Source: Rhodobacter calidifons (GTDB lineage: Bacteria; Pseudomonadota; Alphaproteobacteria; Rhodobacterales; Rhodobacteraceae). Taken from it: 64,000 nucleotides of DNA. The position numbers and the translations under genes were made by a program. Positions within the stretch are counted from its first letter, which is position 1. Each line of letters opens with the position of its first letter. The stretch spans positions 419,912 to 483,911 of the forward strand of contig NZ_JAANHS010000001.1 in NCBI RefSeq assembly GCF_011174775.1, given 5' to 3'. Shown piece by piece: positions 56,304 to 64,000 of this stretch. The notes below the pieces were generated by a model. The model made no database searches. It saw nothing but the letters and a program-made list of their open reading frames with translations, and was not told the origin of the DNA.

Positions 56304-56324
56304 GTCCCGGGTCAGGCCCGGGAC
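56304..56324. repeat. Palindromic hairpins between nusG and rplK
   Basis: GTCCCGGG-TCAGG-CCCGGGAC has an 8-bp perfect stem. A second hairpin CCCCGA-TCCAG-TCGGGG lies near 56349-56365. Similar CCGGG/CCGGA palindromes occur in many alphaproteobacterial gaps; the relative at 27602-27622 is in this window. Confidence 0.5.
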
Positions 56325-56390
56325 GGGGTTTAGTGGTCCGGCTTGTCATCCCCGATCCAGTCGGGGACGCGCACCTCCCACGCGATGCAC

Positions 56391-56924
56391 TCAGGCCCCT
56401 TTCGAGACCTGGGTGAATTCCAGTTCCACGGGCGTCGCCCGACCGAAGATCGACACCGTGACCTTCAGGCGGCTGTGCGCCTCGTCCACATCCTCGACCA
56501 TGCCCGAAAAGCCCTCGAACGGGCCGTCGGTCACTTGCACCGTCTCGCCGATGTCGAAGCGGATCAGGTTGCGCGGGGCTTCCAGACCTTCCTCGACCCG
56601 GTTCAGGATCGCGTTCACCTCGCTGTCGCGCATCGGCATCGGCTTGCCCTGGGGGCCCAGGAAGCCGGTGACGCGGTTGATCGACGAGATCAGGTGATAG
56701 CCGCGGTTCGACATCTCCATGTGCACCAGCACATAGCCCGGCATGAAGCGGCGCTCGGACGTGACCTTCTTGCCGCGCCGGACCTCGACCACCTCTTCGG
56801 TGGGCACCAGCACTTCGTCGATCTCGTCCTGAAGACCGGCTTCGGCAACGGCGGTCTTGATCTGCTCGGCCACTTTCTTCTCGAAATTCGAGAGAACGCT
56901 TACCGAATACCAGCGCTTCGCCAT
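56391..56924 (-). CDS. nusG: Transcription termination/antitermination factor NusG
   Basis: A 177-residue factor that couples RNA polymerase with Rho or the ribosome. The N-terminal NGN domain has KRWYSVSVLSNFEKKVAEQI and RRFMPGYVLVHMEM. The C-terminal KOW domain has GETVQVTDGPFEGFSGMVED. The ATG at 56924 is preferred over a TTG nine bases upstream. It lies 168 bases after secE in the standard secE-nusG pair. Confidence 0.97.
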   Translation of the reverse strand: MAKRWYSVSVLSNFEKKVAEQIKTAVAEAGLQDEIDEVLVPTEEVVEVRRGKKVTSERRFMPGYVLVHMEMSNRGYHLISSINRVTGFLGPQGKPMPMRDSEVNAILNRVEEGLEAPRNLIRFDIGETVQVTDGPFEGFSGMVEDVDEAHSRLKVTVSIFGRATPVELEFTQVSKGA

Positions 56925-57092
56925 CTGCCTCAATCCTTGCTGCGCGGGCCATTCGGCCCCGTCTTCGTCTTCGCCCGGAACAAAAAACAGCGCGCACCCC
57001 GAATCGATGCGCGCCGGTGTCCCTTTGGTTAGGCCGGGGGTCTACCCCCTGGCCGCGGTCAATTCAAGAGGGAAAGCCGGGCCTGACCGAAA

Positions 57093-57284
57093 TCACGCCC
57101 CGACGATGTAGGTCAGGCCCGTGCGGATCAGCAGGTCCACCAGGCTGAAGAAGGTCGCCGCCAGCGCCGAGAGGATGAACACCATCAACGTGGTGAGAAG
57201 AACCTCGCGCCGGGTGGGCCAGACCACCTTGGAGACTTCGGTGCGGACCTGCTGGAGGAACTGGAAGGGGTTCGTGGTGGACAT
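57093..57284 (-). CDS. secE: Protein translocase subunit SecE
   Basis: A 63-residue single-helix SecE of the short type. The cytoplasmic amphipathic helix QQVRTEVSKVVWPTRREVLL includes the conserved WPTR. One transmembrane helix follows (TTLMVFILSALAATFFSLVD). It clamps SecY. It heads the secE-nusG unit with its own promoter and a very short leader. Confidence 0.97.
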   Translation of the reverse strand: MSTTNPFQFLQQVRTEVSKVVWPTRREVLLTTLMVFILSALAATFFSLVDLLIRTGLTYIVGA

Positions 57285-57310
57285 GGGGATTCCGGGGTTG
57301 GGTCACGGGG

Positions 57311-57339
57311 GAGATACGGGGTTCGGCCCGGGATTTCAA
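57311..57339 (-). promoter_or_regulatory. Predicted promoter of secE-nusG
   Basis: On the reverse strand, TTGAAA (57334-57339) and TATCTC (57311-57316) have a 17-base spacer. The leader would be about 20 nt. Confidence 0.55.
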
Positions 57340-57382
57340 GCCGCGCCGGGAAACGGGGCGGTCGATCGCCTGGCCGGCCGCT

Positions 57383-57427
57383 GAAAACGACTGCGCCCCC
57401 ATGCCGGACCGGCATCGGAGGGCGCAG
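57383..57427 (-). terminator. Terminator after the unknown periplasmic protein gene
   Basis: CTGCGCCC (57391-57398) pairs with GGGCGCAG (57420-57427), with an inner ATGCCGG/CCGGCAT palindrome. Read leftward it is followed by TCGTTTTC. It lies 32 bases after the stop of the 57460 gene and insulates secE. Confidence 0.65.
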
Positions 57428-57459
57428 AGGACCGAGGGCGAAAGGGCCGCCGCCGGTCG

Positions 57460-57990
57460 TTACTTCAGACGTGTCACGACCCCTTCGGCAAAGGCGTCGA
57501 CCAGCCGGGTGTAGGCTTCTCTGGTGTCGGTCGACAGGACCACGGTCATGCCTTCGGGCACCTCGACCTTTGCGTTTTCCAGCGTCGTGGTCAGCTCGTA
57601 GCCATCGGCATTCGAGTTGTCGGTGTCGTCCTTGATGGTCACCTGACCCACCAGGACCGCGTCGCCAAGGTTCAACTCGCGCTGAAGCGCGTTGGCCAGT
57701 TCGAACTCGCGGATGTCGACGATGATCTGCGCCCCGTCGATCTTGCCGCTGTCATCCGGCTTGGCCGCTTCGGTGACCAGACGGTCGACCAGACGGGCGG
57801 CCAGGGCATTCTCCAGATCGGTTTCCAGGGTCGCCCAATAGGCGGCCGCCTGTTCGTTCTGCACGGCGCTGAGGTCGACCTGAACGTCGATCTTCGCGAT
57901 CTTGTCCACACCAGCGAAGGCCGGAATGGCCAGAAGCGAGACGAAGGCACAGGTCGCGGCGCCCGTGGTGAGGCTGCGTGATGTAAACAT
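57460..57990 (-). CDS. Secreted protein of unknown function
   Basis: A 176-residue protein starting at ATG 57990, with GGAG 8 bases upstream. A signal peptide is clear (MFTSRSLTTG, hydrophobic core, cleavage after IPAFA). The mature part is acidic, with mixed alpha/beta character: VDKIAKIDVQVDLSAVQNEQ, then ARLVDRLVTEA and a regular pattern near VDIREFELANALQRELNLGD. No enzyme motif is recognised. It may be a periplasmic or outer-membrane-associated protein of the Rhodobacteraceae. It lies between tRNA-Trp and secE, with its own terminator. Confidence 0.75.
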   Translation of the reverse strand: MFTSRSLTTGAATCAFVSLLAIPAFAGVDKIAKIDVQVDLSAVQNEQAAAYWATLETDLENALAARLVDRLVTEAAKPDDSGKIDGAQIIVDIREFELANALQRELNLGDAVLVGQVTIKDDTDNSNADGYELTTTLENAKVEVPEGMTVVLSTDTREAYTRLVDAFAEGVVTRLK

Positions 57991-58101
57991 GATGAACTCC
58001 ATTATCCTGCAAACGTGTTGCTGATGAAGGAACGCGCCAGCGCGGATCCGGTTCCGGCATGGCAGCCGGGTCCGGTCGGTCATCTGCAAGGACAGGAGGG
58101 A

Positions 58102-58177
58102 TGGCAGGGGCAGCAGGGCTCGAACCCGCGACCTACGGTTTTGGAGACCGTCGCTCTACCAGCTGAGCTATACCCCT
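58102..58177 (-). tRNA. tRNA-Trp (anticodon CCA)
   Basis: Read leftward: acceptor AGGGGTA pairs with TGCCCCT (one G-T pair), D arm GCTC...GAGC, anticodon stem ACGGT/ACCGT-type with loop CTCCAAA giving anticodon CCA, T arm GCGGG-TTCGAGC-CCTGC, discriminator G and encoded CCA. tRNA-Trp next to secE-nusG is a common arrangement; here one protein gene lies between. Confidence 0.97.
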
Positions 58178-58188
58178 ATGCGGAGGCC

Positions 58189-58217
58189 GAGTTACGGCAG
58201 GCGCGGCGAGAGGTCAA
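58189..58217 (-). promoter_or_regulatory. Predicted promoter of tRNA-Trp
   Basis: On the reverse strand, TTGACC (58212-58217) and TAACTC (58189-58194) have a 17-base spacer; the -10 box ends 11 bases before the tRNA. The rest of 58218-58499 contains no gene I can support. Confidence 0.6.
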
Positions 58218-58499
58218 GGGATTCTCTCGCGCACCTCCCGCCGTTTCCGGCCCGGTCTTGGCCTGCCGGATCAGGCGCGCCGGGTTGCCCGCGACGGTGG
58301 AGCAGGGATCGAAGACCGGGGAAGGGAAAGGTGCAAACGGTTCAGGCCGTCTGATCCATCTGCGCCTCCTCTGGCAGGCCCCTTGTCTCACCGCGCCCCT
58401 ACCGGGGGGAAAGTGGCGGGGAAGGCAAGGCTCCGACCGGGCGGTTGCCCTTGTCCGCACGACAGGCCAAGCCAGTTTCCCCGGAAGACGGAGACCGCC

Positions 58500-58670
58500 A
58501 TGCCGAAGATGCGCAAGAAATCCGAGTTGCCGACCAAGGTCTGCGCCGCCTGCGGCCTGCCCTTCACCTGGCGCAGGAAGTGGGCGCGGGACTGGGACGC
58601 GGTGCGCTTCTGCTCGGACCGCTGCCGCAAGGCCGGGGCAAAGACCGAAGCCGTCCGGGAGCCTTCCTGA
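58500..58670 (+). CDS. DUF2256 small zinc-finger-like protein
   Basis: A 56-residue basic protein: [20 protein letters not shown], then [20 protein letters not shown]. The two pairs C-x2-C and C-x3-C suit zinc binding, and the pattern matches DUF2256, of unknown function. The ATG at 58500 has GGAG 7 bases upstream; the open frame continues further up but without family similarity. It may be co-transcribed with the methyltransferase-like gene 108 bases downstream. Confidence 0.88.
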   Translation: MPKMRKKSELPTKVCAACGLPFTWRRKWARDWDAVRFCSDRCRKAGAKTEAVREPS

Positions 58671-58778
58671 TTTCATCTGCGCACACGGGCGGCTGTGTGA
58701 GGAAAGGCAGATGGCGCGCCGCAGGACGGTCTGGAAAGGTCGCATGACCTTGCCTAGTCTGCCGCCAGGAGGAGCCCC

Positions 58779-59636
58779 GTGCAGACCATAGCCGAGATTG
58801 CCGAGAACTTCGCCCGGCGGCCCTGGAAACAGGTGGCCGAGGCCGATCTTGGTCCGGCAGCCGACGTGCCGACCATGCTGACCCCCGAAGAGCGCCTGCT
58901 GTATCACTGGCTCGGCCGCCGGGTGCAGGGCGATGGCGCGACGGTGGACCTTGGCGCCTATGCCGGAGGCTCGGCCGCGCGGTTGCTGTCGGGGCTCGCC
59001 CTCTCGGGGCGCCGCTTCCATGTCCACAGCTTTGACCGCTTCCGCTCCTCCCGCGCCTTCTGGGCCAAGTACCTGCCCGACGAGCCCCTGCCCGAAGCCG
59101 ACGATGCCGACCTTCTGCCGGTCGTGCGACGCCACCTCGCCCCCTGGGCCGACCATGTGACACTTCACATCGGCGACATCGGCGAAAAGCGTTGGACCGG
59201 GGGGCCGATCGAGATCCTGTCGGTCGATGCCGCCAAGGGTGCCGTCATGGCCGACCATGTCGCGGCCGAGTTCTTTCCGGCCCTGGTGCCGGGGCGGTCA
59301 ATCGTCGTGCAGCAGGACTACCTCATGGCGGTGCAACCCTGGCTTCCCGCCCAGATGGTGGCGCTGCGCGACTGTTTCCAGCCGCTGGCCCAGGTGCCGC
59401 GCGTCGGCGTGGTGTTCCTGTCGGTGGCCCCGGTGACAGAGGCGGCTCTGGCCGCGGCACGGGTCGGAGGGCTGACCGATGGCAGACTGATGCAACGGGT
59501 GCGCGAGGCGGCGAAGTGGCACGAGGCCATGGTGCCGCGTGCGCGCTTCAAGGCGATGCTCGACCAGATCCGGGCCAACCCGGGCGTGCGGCTGGGCTGG
59601 CAGATGAAGCAGGCAGCGGCGAGGGCGCAGGTTTAG
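58779..59636 (+). CDS. Class I SAM-dependent methyltransferase-like protein
   Basis: A 285-residue protein starting at GTG 58779 behind a strong AGGAGGAG ribosome site. VDLGAYAGGSA at residues 56-66 looks like the SAM-binding motif I, and FHVHSFDRF about 15 residues later fits the acidic end of strand 2. The stretch EILSVDAAKGAVMADHVAAE and VVQQDYLMAVQPW resemble the TylF/macrocin-type or Methyltransf_24 group. The substrate is unknown. It converges on the GMC oxidoreductase gene across a hairpin. Confidence 0.65.
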   Translation: MQTIAEIAENFARRPWKQVAEADLGPAADVPTMLTPEERLLYHWLGRRVQGDGATVDLGAYAGGSAARLLSGLALSGRRFHVHSFDRFRSSRAFWAKYLPDEPLPEADDADLLPVVRRHLAPWADHVTLHIGDIGEKRWTGGPIEILSVDAAKGAVMADHVAAEFFPALVPGRSIVVQQDYLMAVQPWLPAQMVALRDCFQPLAQVPRVGVVFLSVAPVTEAALAAARVGGLTDGRLMQRVREAAKWHEAMVPRARFKAMLDQIRANPGVRLGWQMKQAAARAQV

Positions 59637-59681
59637 GCGGAAGCGGGAGCCGCTGGGGACCCGACGCACCCGCCCACCGCA

Positions 59682-59712
59682 GACCGGGCCGGAAGCTGCC
59701 CCCGGCCCGGTC
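59682..59712. terminator. Bidirectional hairpin between convergent genes
   Basis: An 11-bp perfect stem GACCGGGCCGG (59682-59692) pairs with CCGGCCCGGTC (59702-59712) with a 9-base loop. It lies between the stops of the methyltransferase-like gene and the GMC oxidoreductase gene. Confidence 0.65.
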
Positions 59713-59718
59713 CTGGTG

Positions 59719-61284
59719 TCAGATATTTCCCGCGCTCATCTCGCGCGCGATGTGGTCCGCCTGACGGATCGCCAGCGCGACAATGGTCAGCGTCGGATTC
59801 TCGGCCGCCCCTGTGGTGAACTGCGAGCCGTCCGAGATGAAGAGGTTCGCAATGTCATGGGTCTGCCCCCATCTGTTGCACACGCCATCCTCGGGCTTCT
59901 CGGACATCCGGTTGGTGCCCAGGTTGTGCGTGGACGGATAGGGCGGCGTCGGGAAGGCGCGGGTCGCCCCCACGGCCTCGTAGATCGCCATGCCCTGCTG
60001 GTAGGCATGGTTGCGCATGGCGATGTCGTTCGGGTGGTCGTCGAAATGGACATTCGCCACCGGCAGGCCGAACTGGTCCTTGGTCTCGGACAGCGTGACC
60101 CGGTTCGTCGCCTGCGGCATGTCCTCGCCCACGATCCACATGCCCGCCATGTTCTCGTAATGGTCAAGCGCGGTGGTGAAGCTGCGGCCCCAGCCGCCGG
60201 GGTTGAGGAAGGCCGCCATGAACGGCAGGCCCAGGCTCAGCGTCTCCAGCTCGTAGCCGCCGACGAAGCCGCGCGACGGGTCATGCCGCGCCTCGTCCTG
60301 CACGATCCCCGCCATCGTCGTGCCGCGCCACATCCGCACCGGCTTGTCGAATATGGCATAGACCGACCCCGTGGTGTGGCGCATGTAGTTCTTGCCGACC
60401 ATGCCCGAGGAATTCGCCAGCCCGTCCGGGAACATCGAGGACGCCGAGTTCAAGAGCAGGCGCGGGCTCTCGAACGAGTTCCCCGCGACGCAGACGATCC
60501 GCGCCTTCTGCATCTGCAAGGTGCCGTCCTTGTCGAAATATTCGACCCCGGTCACCTTCCCCGCCTCATTGTGCAGGATGCGCGCAACGTGACTGCGCTC
60601 GCGGACCTCCAGGTTCCCCGTCGCCTCGCCCGCCGGTATGTCGGTATAGGCCGCCGACCACTTCGCGCCCCATTTGCAGCCCTGGAAGCAGAAGCCCGTC
60701 TGCTGGCAGGCCATACGGCCATCGTAATCGGCCGAGTTGATCGCCATCCGGCCGGTGTGGACCTCCTTGTAGCCCAGGGCCTTCGCGCCCTTCTCGAAAA
60801 CCAGATAGTTGTTGTTCCCCGGCAGGCCCGCGCGGTCGCCGGTGCGGGTGACGCCCAGCTTGGTCTCGGCTTTTTCATACCAGGGCGCCATTTCCGCCGC
60901 GTCGATCGGCCAGTCCAAGAGGTTCGCGCCCTCGACCGGGCCATAGGTTGTCAGCGCCTTCCATTCATGGTCCTGGAAGCGGATCGAGGCCCCGGCCCAA
61001 TGCGTTGTGGTGCCGCCCACGGCCTTCACGATCCAGGCGGGCAGGCCGGCGAAATCCTTGGCCACACGCCAGCTGCCGCTGGTGGTCCGGGCATCCAGCC
61101 AGGCCAGCTGACCAAAGCTTTCCCATTCGTCGTTGATGTAATCCTCGGGCAGATAACGGCCCCCGGCCTCCAGCGCCACGACCTTGACGCCCTTCTGCGC
61201 CAGTTCGTTGGCGAGAACCCCGCCGCCCGCGCCGGTGCCGATGATGACGACCACTGAATCGTCGTTCTTGTCAAACGGTGCCAT
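59719..61284 (-). CDS. GMC-family FAD oxidoreductase (gluconate 2-dehydrogenase large-subunit type)
   Basis: A 521-residue flavoprotein. The ADP-binding fold VVIIGTGAGGGVLANELAQK lies at the N-terminus. VGGTTTHWAGASIRFQ is typical of the sugar-acid dehydrogenase branch. The C-terminal part has the catalytic region STHNLGTNRMS and GAAENPTLTIVALA. Such enzymes oxidise sugars, sugar acids or alcohols and pass electrons to a cytochrome. It follows the small Tat-signal subunit by 12 bases. No cytochrome c subunit gene is present nearby, so the electron acceptor must be encoded elsewhere. The true substrate is unknown. Confidence 0.88.
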   Translation of the reverse strand: MAPFDKNDDSVVVIIGTGAGGGVLANELAQKGVKVVALEAGGRYLPEDYINDEWESFGQLAWLDARTTSGSWRVAKDFAGLPAWIVKAVGGTTTHWAGASIRFQDHEWKALTTYGPVEGANLLDWPIDAAEMAPWYEKAETKLGVTRTGDRAGLPGNNNYLVFEKGAKALGYKEVHTGRMAINSADYDGRMACQQTGFCFQGCKWGAKWSAAYTDIPAGEATGNLEVRERSHVARILHNEAGKVTGVEYFDKDGTLQMQKARIVCVAGNSFESPRLLLNSASSMFPDGLANSSGMVGKNYMRHTTGSVYAIFDKPVRMWRGTTMAGIVQDEARHDPSRGFVGGYELETLSLGLPFMAAFLNPGGWGRSFTTALDHYENMAGMWIVGEDMPQATNRVTLSETKDQFGLPVANVHFDDHPNDIAMRNHAYQQGMAIYEAVGATRAFPTPPYPSTHNLGTNRMSEKPEDGVCNRWGQTHDIANLFISDGSQFTTGAAENPTLTIVALAIRQADHIAREMSAGNI

Positions 61285-61296
61285 GATCGTCCCCCC

Positions 61297-61818
61297 TCAG
61301 AGCCAGTCGATGTCGTTGAAGCCGCGCTCGATGTAGCCACCCTGAGAGAAGCTTTCCCCCTGGTAGCCGAAGATCGGCCAGACCTCTTTCTGGTTATAAA
61401 GCCCGGTCACCAGACCCGAGCGCACCGTCTGGAAGAAGGGAGTCATCTCGATACCCTGGAGGAGCTTCACCCGGTCCTCCTCCCATCCGGCGGCGACATA
61501 GCTGTCGAACCCGGCAGCCTTTGCGGCGGCATCCAGGGCCGCGACGCCCTCGGCCACCATCGCCTTCATCTCCTCGCTGTCATAACCCTTGACGGCCACC
61601 GCATAGAACCGGTCCGCCACCTGGTCATGTGGATAGATGTCGCGCGCCATCTGCAAAAGCGTCGCCATCTGTTCGGGCGTGATCACCGTCACCTCGACCG
61701 CCCAGGCGGCGTCCGGCGCAGCGATGAAGCCGCTGCCGACGACCGCCAGGGCGCCCACGGAAAGGCCGCGCGACAGAAGCTGACGCCGCGTCAGCCCCCT
61801 GAGATCATGTTTTGTCAT
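61297..61818 (-). CDS. Gluconate 2-dehydrogenase subunit 3 family protein (Tat signal)
   Basis: A 173-residue protein with a twin-arginine signal (LTRRQLLSRGLSVGALAVVG, cleavage near AWA). The mature part ITPEQMATLLQMARDIYPHD matches subunit 3 of membrane-bound gluconate dehydrogenases. That subunit guides the cofactor-loaded large subunit through the Tat system. It directly precedes the GMC gene, supporting a two-subunit periplasmic dehydrogenase. Confidence 0.88.
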   Translation of the reverse strand: MTKHDLRGLTRRQLLSRGLSVGALAVVGSGFIAAPDAAWAVEVTVITPEQMATLLQMARDIYPHDQVADRFYAVAVKGYDSEEMKAMVAEGVAALDAAAKAAGFDSYVAAGWEEDRVKLLQGIEMTPFFQTVRSGLVTGLYNQKEVWPIFGYQGESFSQGGYIERGFNDIDWL

Positions 61819-61863
61819 GGTTTCCTCCCTGGTGTATGGCTCGGGTCGGACGCCGCTCCCTCC

Positions 61864-62259
61864 TCAGAGATAGCGCCCGCCGCGTTGCAGGACCTCGATC
61901 TGGTAGCCGTCGGGGTCCGCGATGAAGAAGAAGCGGGCAATGACGCTGCCCGCCGGGGCGAAATCGACAAGCTTGCGCGGGGCCAGACCCGCTGCGGTCA
62001 TCCGGGCGTGCTCGGCATCGACATCGGCCACGCTGACCGCCAGATGCCCGTAGCCGTCGCCAAGATCGTAGGGTTCGGTCCGGCCCTTGTTCACGGTTAG
62101 TTCGAGCTCGAAACTGCTTTCGGTATTCGACAGGTAGATCAGCGTGAAGCTGTCGAAATCCAGCCGGTCGGCCACCTTCAGCCCGAAGGCCGTCTCGTAA
62201 AACGCCAGCGACCGCGCCTCATCCAGGACGCGGATCATCGAATGGATCGCCTTGGCCAT
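61864..62259 (-). CDS. gloA: Glyoxalase I / VOC-superfamily protein
   Basis: A 131-residue metalloprotein. The predicted metal ligands are all present: H6 (IHSMIRV), E53 (ELELTVN), H72 (GHLAVSV) and E122 (YQIEVLQ), the pattern of lactoylglutathione lyase. It would detoxify methylglyoxal with glutathione. ATG 62259 is chosen because the family begins there. It is the first gene of a likely three-gene unit with the dehydrogenase subunits (45-base gap), suggesting a link to sugar oxidation or aldehyde stress. Other VOC functions cannot be excluded. Confidence 0.85.
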   Translation of the reverse strand: MAKAIHSMIRVLDEARSLAFYETAFGLKVADRLDFDSFTLIYLSNTESSFELELTVNKGRTEPYDLGDGYGHLAVSVADVDAEHARMTAAGLAPRKLVDFAPAGSVIARFFFIADPDGYQIEVLQRGGRYL

Positions 62260-62346
62260 GCCTGACCCCATCTGCACTTGATATTGGTAAGGTTACCGAA
62301 CCAGTTTCCGGGCCGGGTAGTAGCGGATTACTACAGTCCGGTTTTT

Positions 62347-62646
62347 CTACTCAGCCGCCATGGCTGCGCCGGCTTGCGGCAGCTGGTCAAGCTCGCCCAG
62401 GTGGATCGTGCAGGCACAGCGCAGCAGCGAGGTGAAATTCGTCGCCTCGCCATGCAGTTCCAGCACCTCGGAGTGCAGCTTGGACAGGAAGGCGGGCGTG
62501 GAGGAGCCGTCCTTCGCCGCCATCTGGTCGACGATGCCCCAGAAGGCGCGTTCCAGCCGGATCGAGGTGGACTGGCCGTTCAGCCGCAAGCGGCGGGTGA
62601 CATATTCGTAGCGGGCCGGATCCTGTCCGGCGAACATCTGACACAT
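62347..62646 (-). CDS. Ribbon-helix-helix domain protein
   Basis: A 99-residue protein starting MCQMFAGQDPARYE at ATG 62646. RLRLNGQSTSIRLERAFWGI forms the beta strand and first helix of an Arc/MetJ-like fold of the RHH_4 type. LSKLHSEVLELHGEATNFTS follows. It probably binds DNA as a dimer, but the regulated genes are unknown. It lies between gloA and the second tuf copy, all leftward. Between it and gloA, a GTAGTA-GCGGAT-TACTAC hairpin lies near 62317-62334. Confidence 0.8.
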   Translation of the reverse strand: MCQMFAGQDPARYEYVTRRLRLNGQSTSIRLERAFWGIVDQMAAKDGSSTPAFLSKLHSEVLELHGEATNFTSLLRCACTIHLGELDQLPQAGAAMAAE

Positions 62647-62751
62647 GGCTGGCGCTCCCCTGCTGGCCCTGTCGAGAGGGGAAGGGTGGGGCTGATCGCA
62701 CGAATCGTCAACCGATCCCATGGTCGGTTCCGCAGCTGTGACTCCAGACGC

Positions 62752-62777
62752 AAAAGGGCCGCCCGAGGGCAGCCCTT
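62752..62777 (-). terminator. Intrinsic terminator after tuf copy 2
   Basis: Read leftward, AAGGGC-T-GCCC pairs with GGGC-G-GCCCTT, followed by TTGCG. One mismatch breaks the stem. It lies about 47 bases after the tuf stop. Confidence 0.65.
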
Positions 62778-62788
62778 CCGAGGGTCAG

Positions 62789-62812
62789 GTAGGGTGGGCG
62801 ATATCGCCCACC
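62789..62812. repeat. Palindrome AGGGTGGGCGAT-ATCGCCCACCCT after tuf copy 2
   Basis: A perfect 24-base palindrome 12 bases from the tuf stop. Its GGTGGGC core matches 26707-26725. It precedes the terminator on the tuf transcript and could aid termination or mRNA stability. Confidence 0.6.
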
Positions 62813-62824
62813 CTGCGATCGTCA

Positions 62825-64000
<1,176 letters not shown>

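Noticed and set aside
62286..62297. GGTAA-GG-TTACC as an operator for the ribbon-helix-helix protein
   Set aside because: The dyad is short and unique in the window, with no second copy near the regulator gene itself; the evidence is too thin.

Overview
The window is about 64 kb of GC-rich DNA from an alphaproteobacterium of the Rhodobacterales (Rhodobacter/Roseobacter/Paracoccus group). The evidence is gene content and order: an aap/bzt amino-acid ABC transporter, an ATP12 chaperone, a Rhodobacteraceae-type LuxI/LuxR pair, a TTG-started rpsM, Rhodobacterales-like ribosomal proteins and C-rich promoters. Both window edges fall at genes: yidC is cut at the left, and a complete second tuf gene ends exactly at the right edge. 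No rRNA, CRISPR array, intact IS element or prophage was seen.

Left part (1-7.75 kb): yidC, a MOSC protein and engB run rightward and converge on yidD-rnpA-rpmH. These are followed by a TVP38-type membrane protein, a mercuric-reductase-like flavoenzyme, an orphan sensor kinase and tRNA-Arg(ACG). Next (7.9-17.8 kb), leftward: the four-gene aap/bzt transporter for acidic amino acids and their amides, with a strong hairpin after the binding-protein gene, then atp12, rluC, crcB, rarA and a DegP-like protease.

At 17.9-20.5 kb lie two complete quorum-sensing cassettes in tandem, luxR-luxI-luxR-luxI. The two LuxI and the two LuxR proteins have diverged to a similar extent (about 57% and 55% identity by eye), which fits duplication of the whole unit.

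From 20.6 to 57.3 kb, all leftward, lies nearly the whole translation/transcription super-cluster: secE-nusG-rplKAJL-rpoBC, rpsL-rpsG-fusA-tuf and the S10-spc-alpha set. Its backbone order is standard, but it is cut by accessory DNA. A sulfotransferase gene lies between rplL and rpoB and a DMT transporter between rpoC and rpsL. An AT-richer small gene lies between rplW and rplB. A 2OG-Fe(II) oxygenase, an orphan CopG antitoxin and a small AT-rich membrane protein lie between rplP and rpmC. A frameshifted VapC toxin remnant lies antisense between rpmD and rplO. After the cuts, the downstream segments rplB, rpmC and rplO, and also rpsM, have a recognisable promoter with a 17-bp spacer. Intrinsic-type terminators lie after rplW and rplP. 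The operon therefore appears to have been rewired into separately transcribed modules.

Right part (57.4-64 kb): an unknown periplasmic protein, tRNA-Trp(CCA) just upstream of secE-nusG, a DUF2256 protein, a SAM-methyltransferase-like protein, a glyoxalase-(Tat subunit)-GMC oxidoreductase group, a ribbon-helix-helix protein and the second tuf copy, almost identical to the first.
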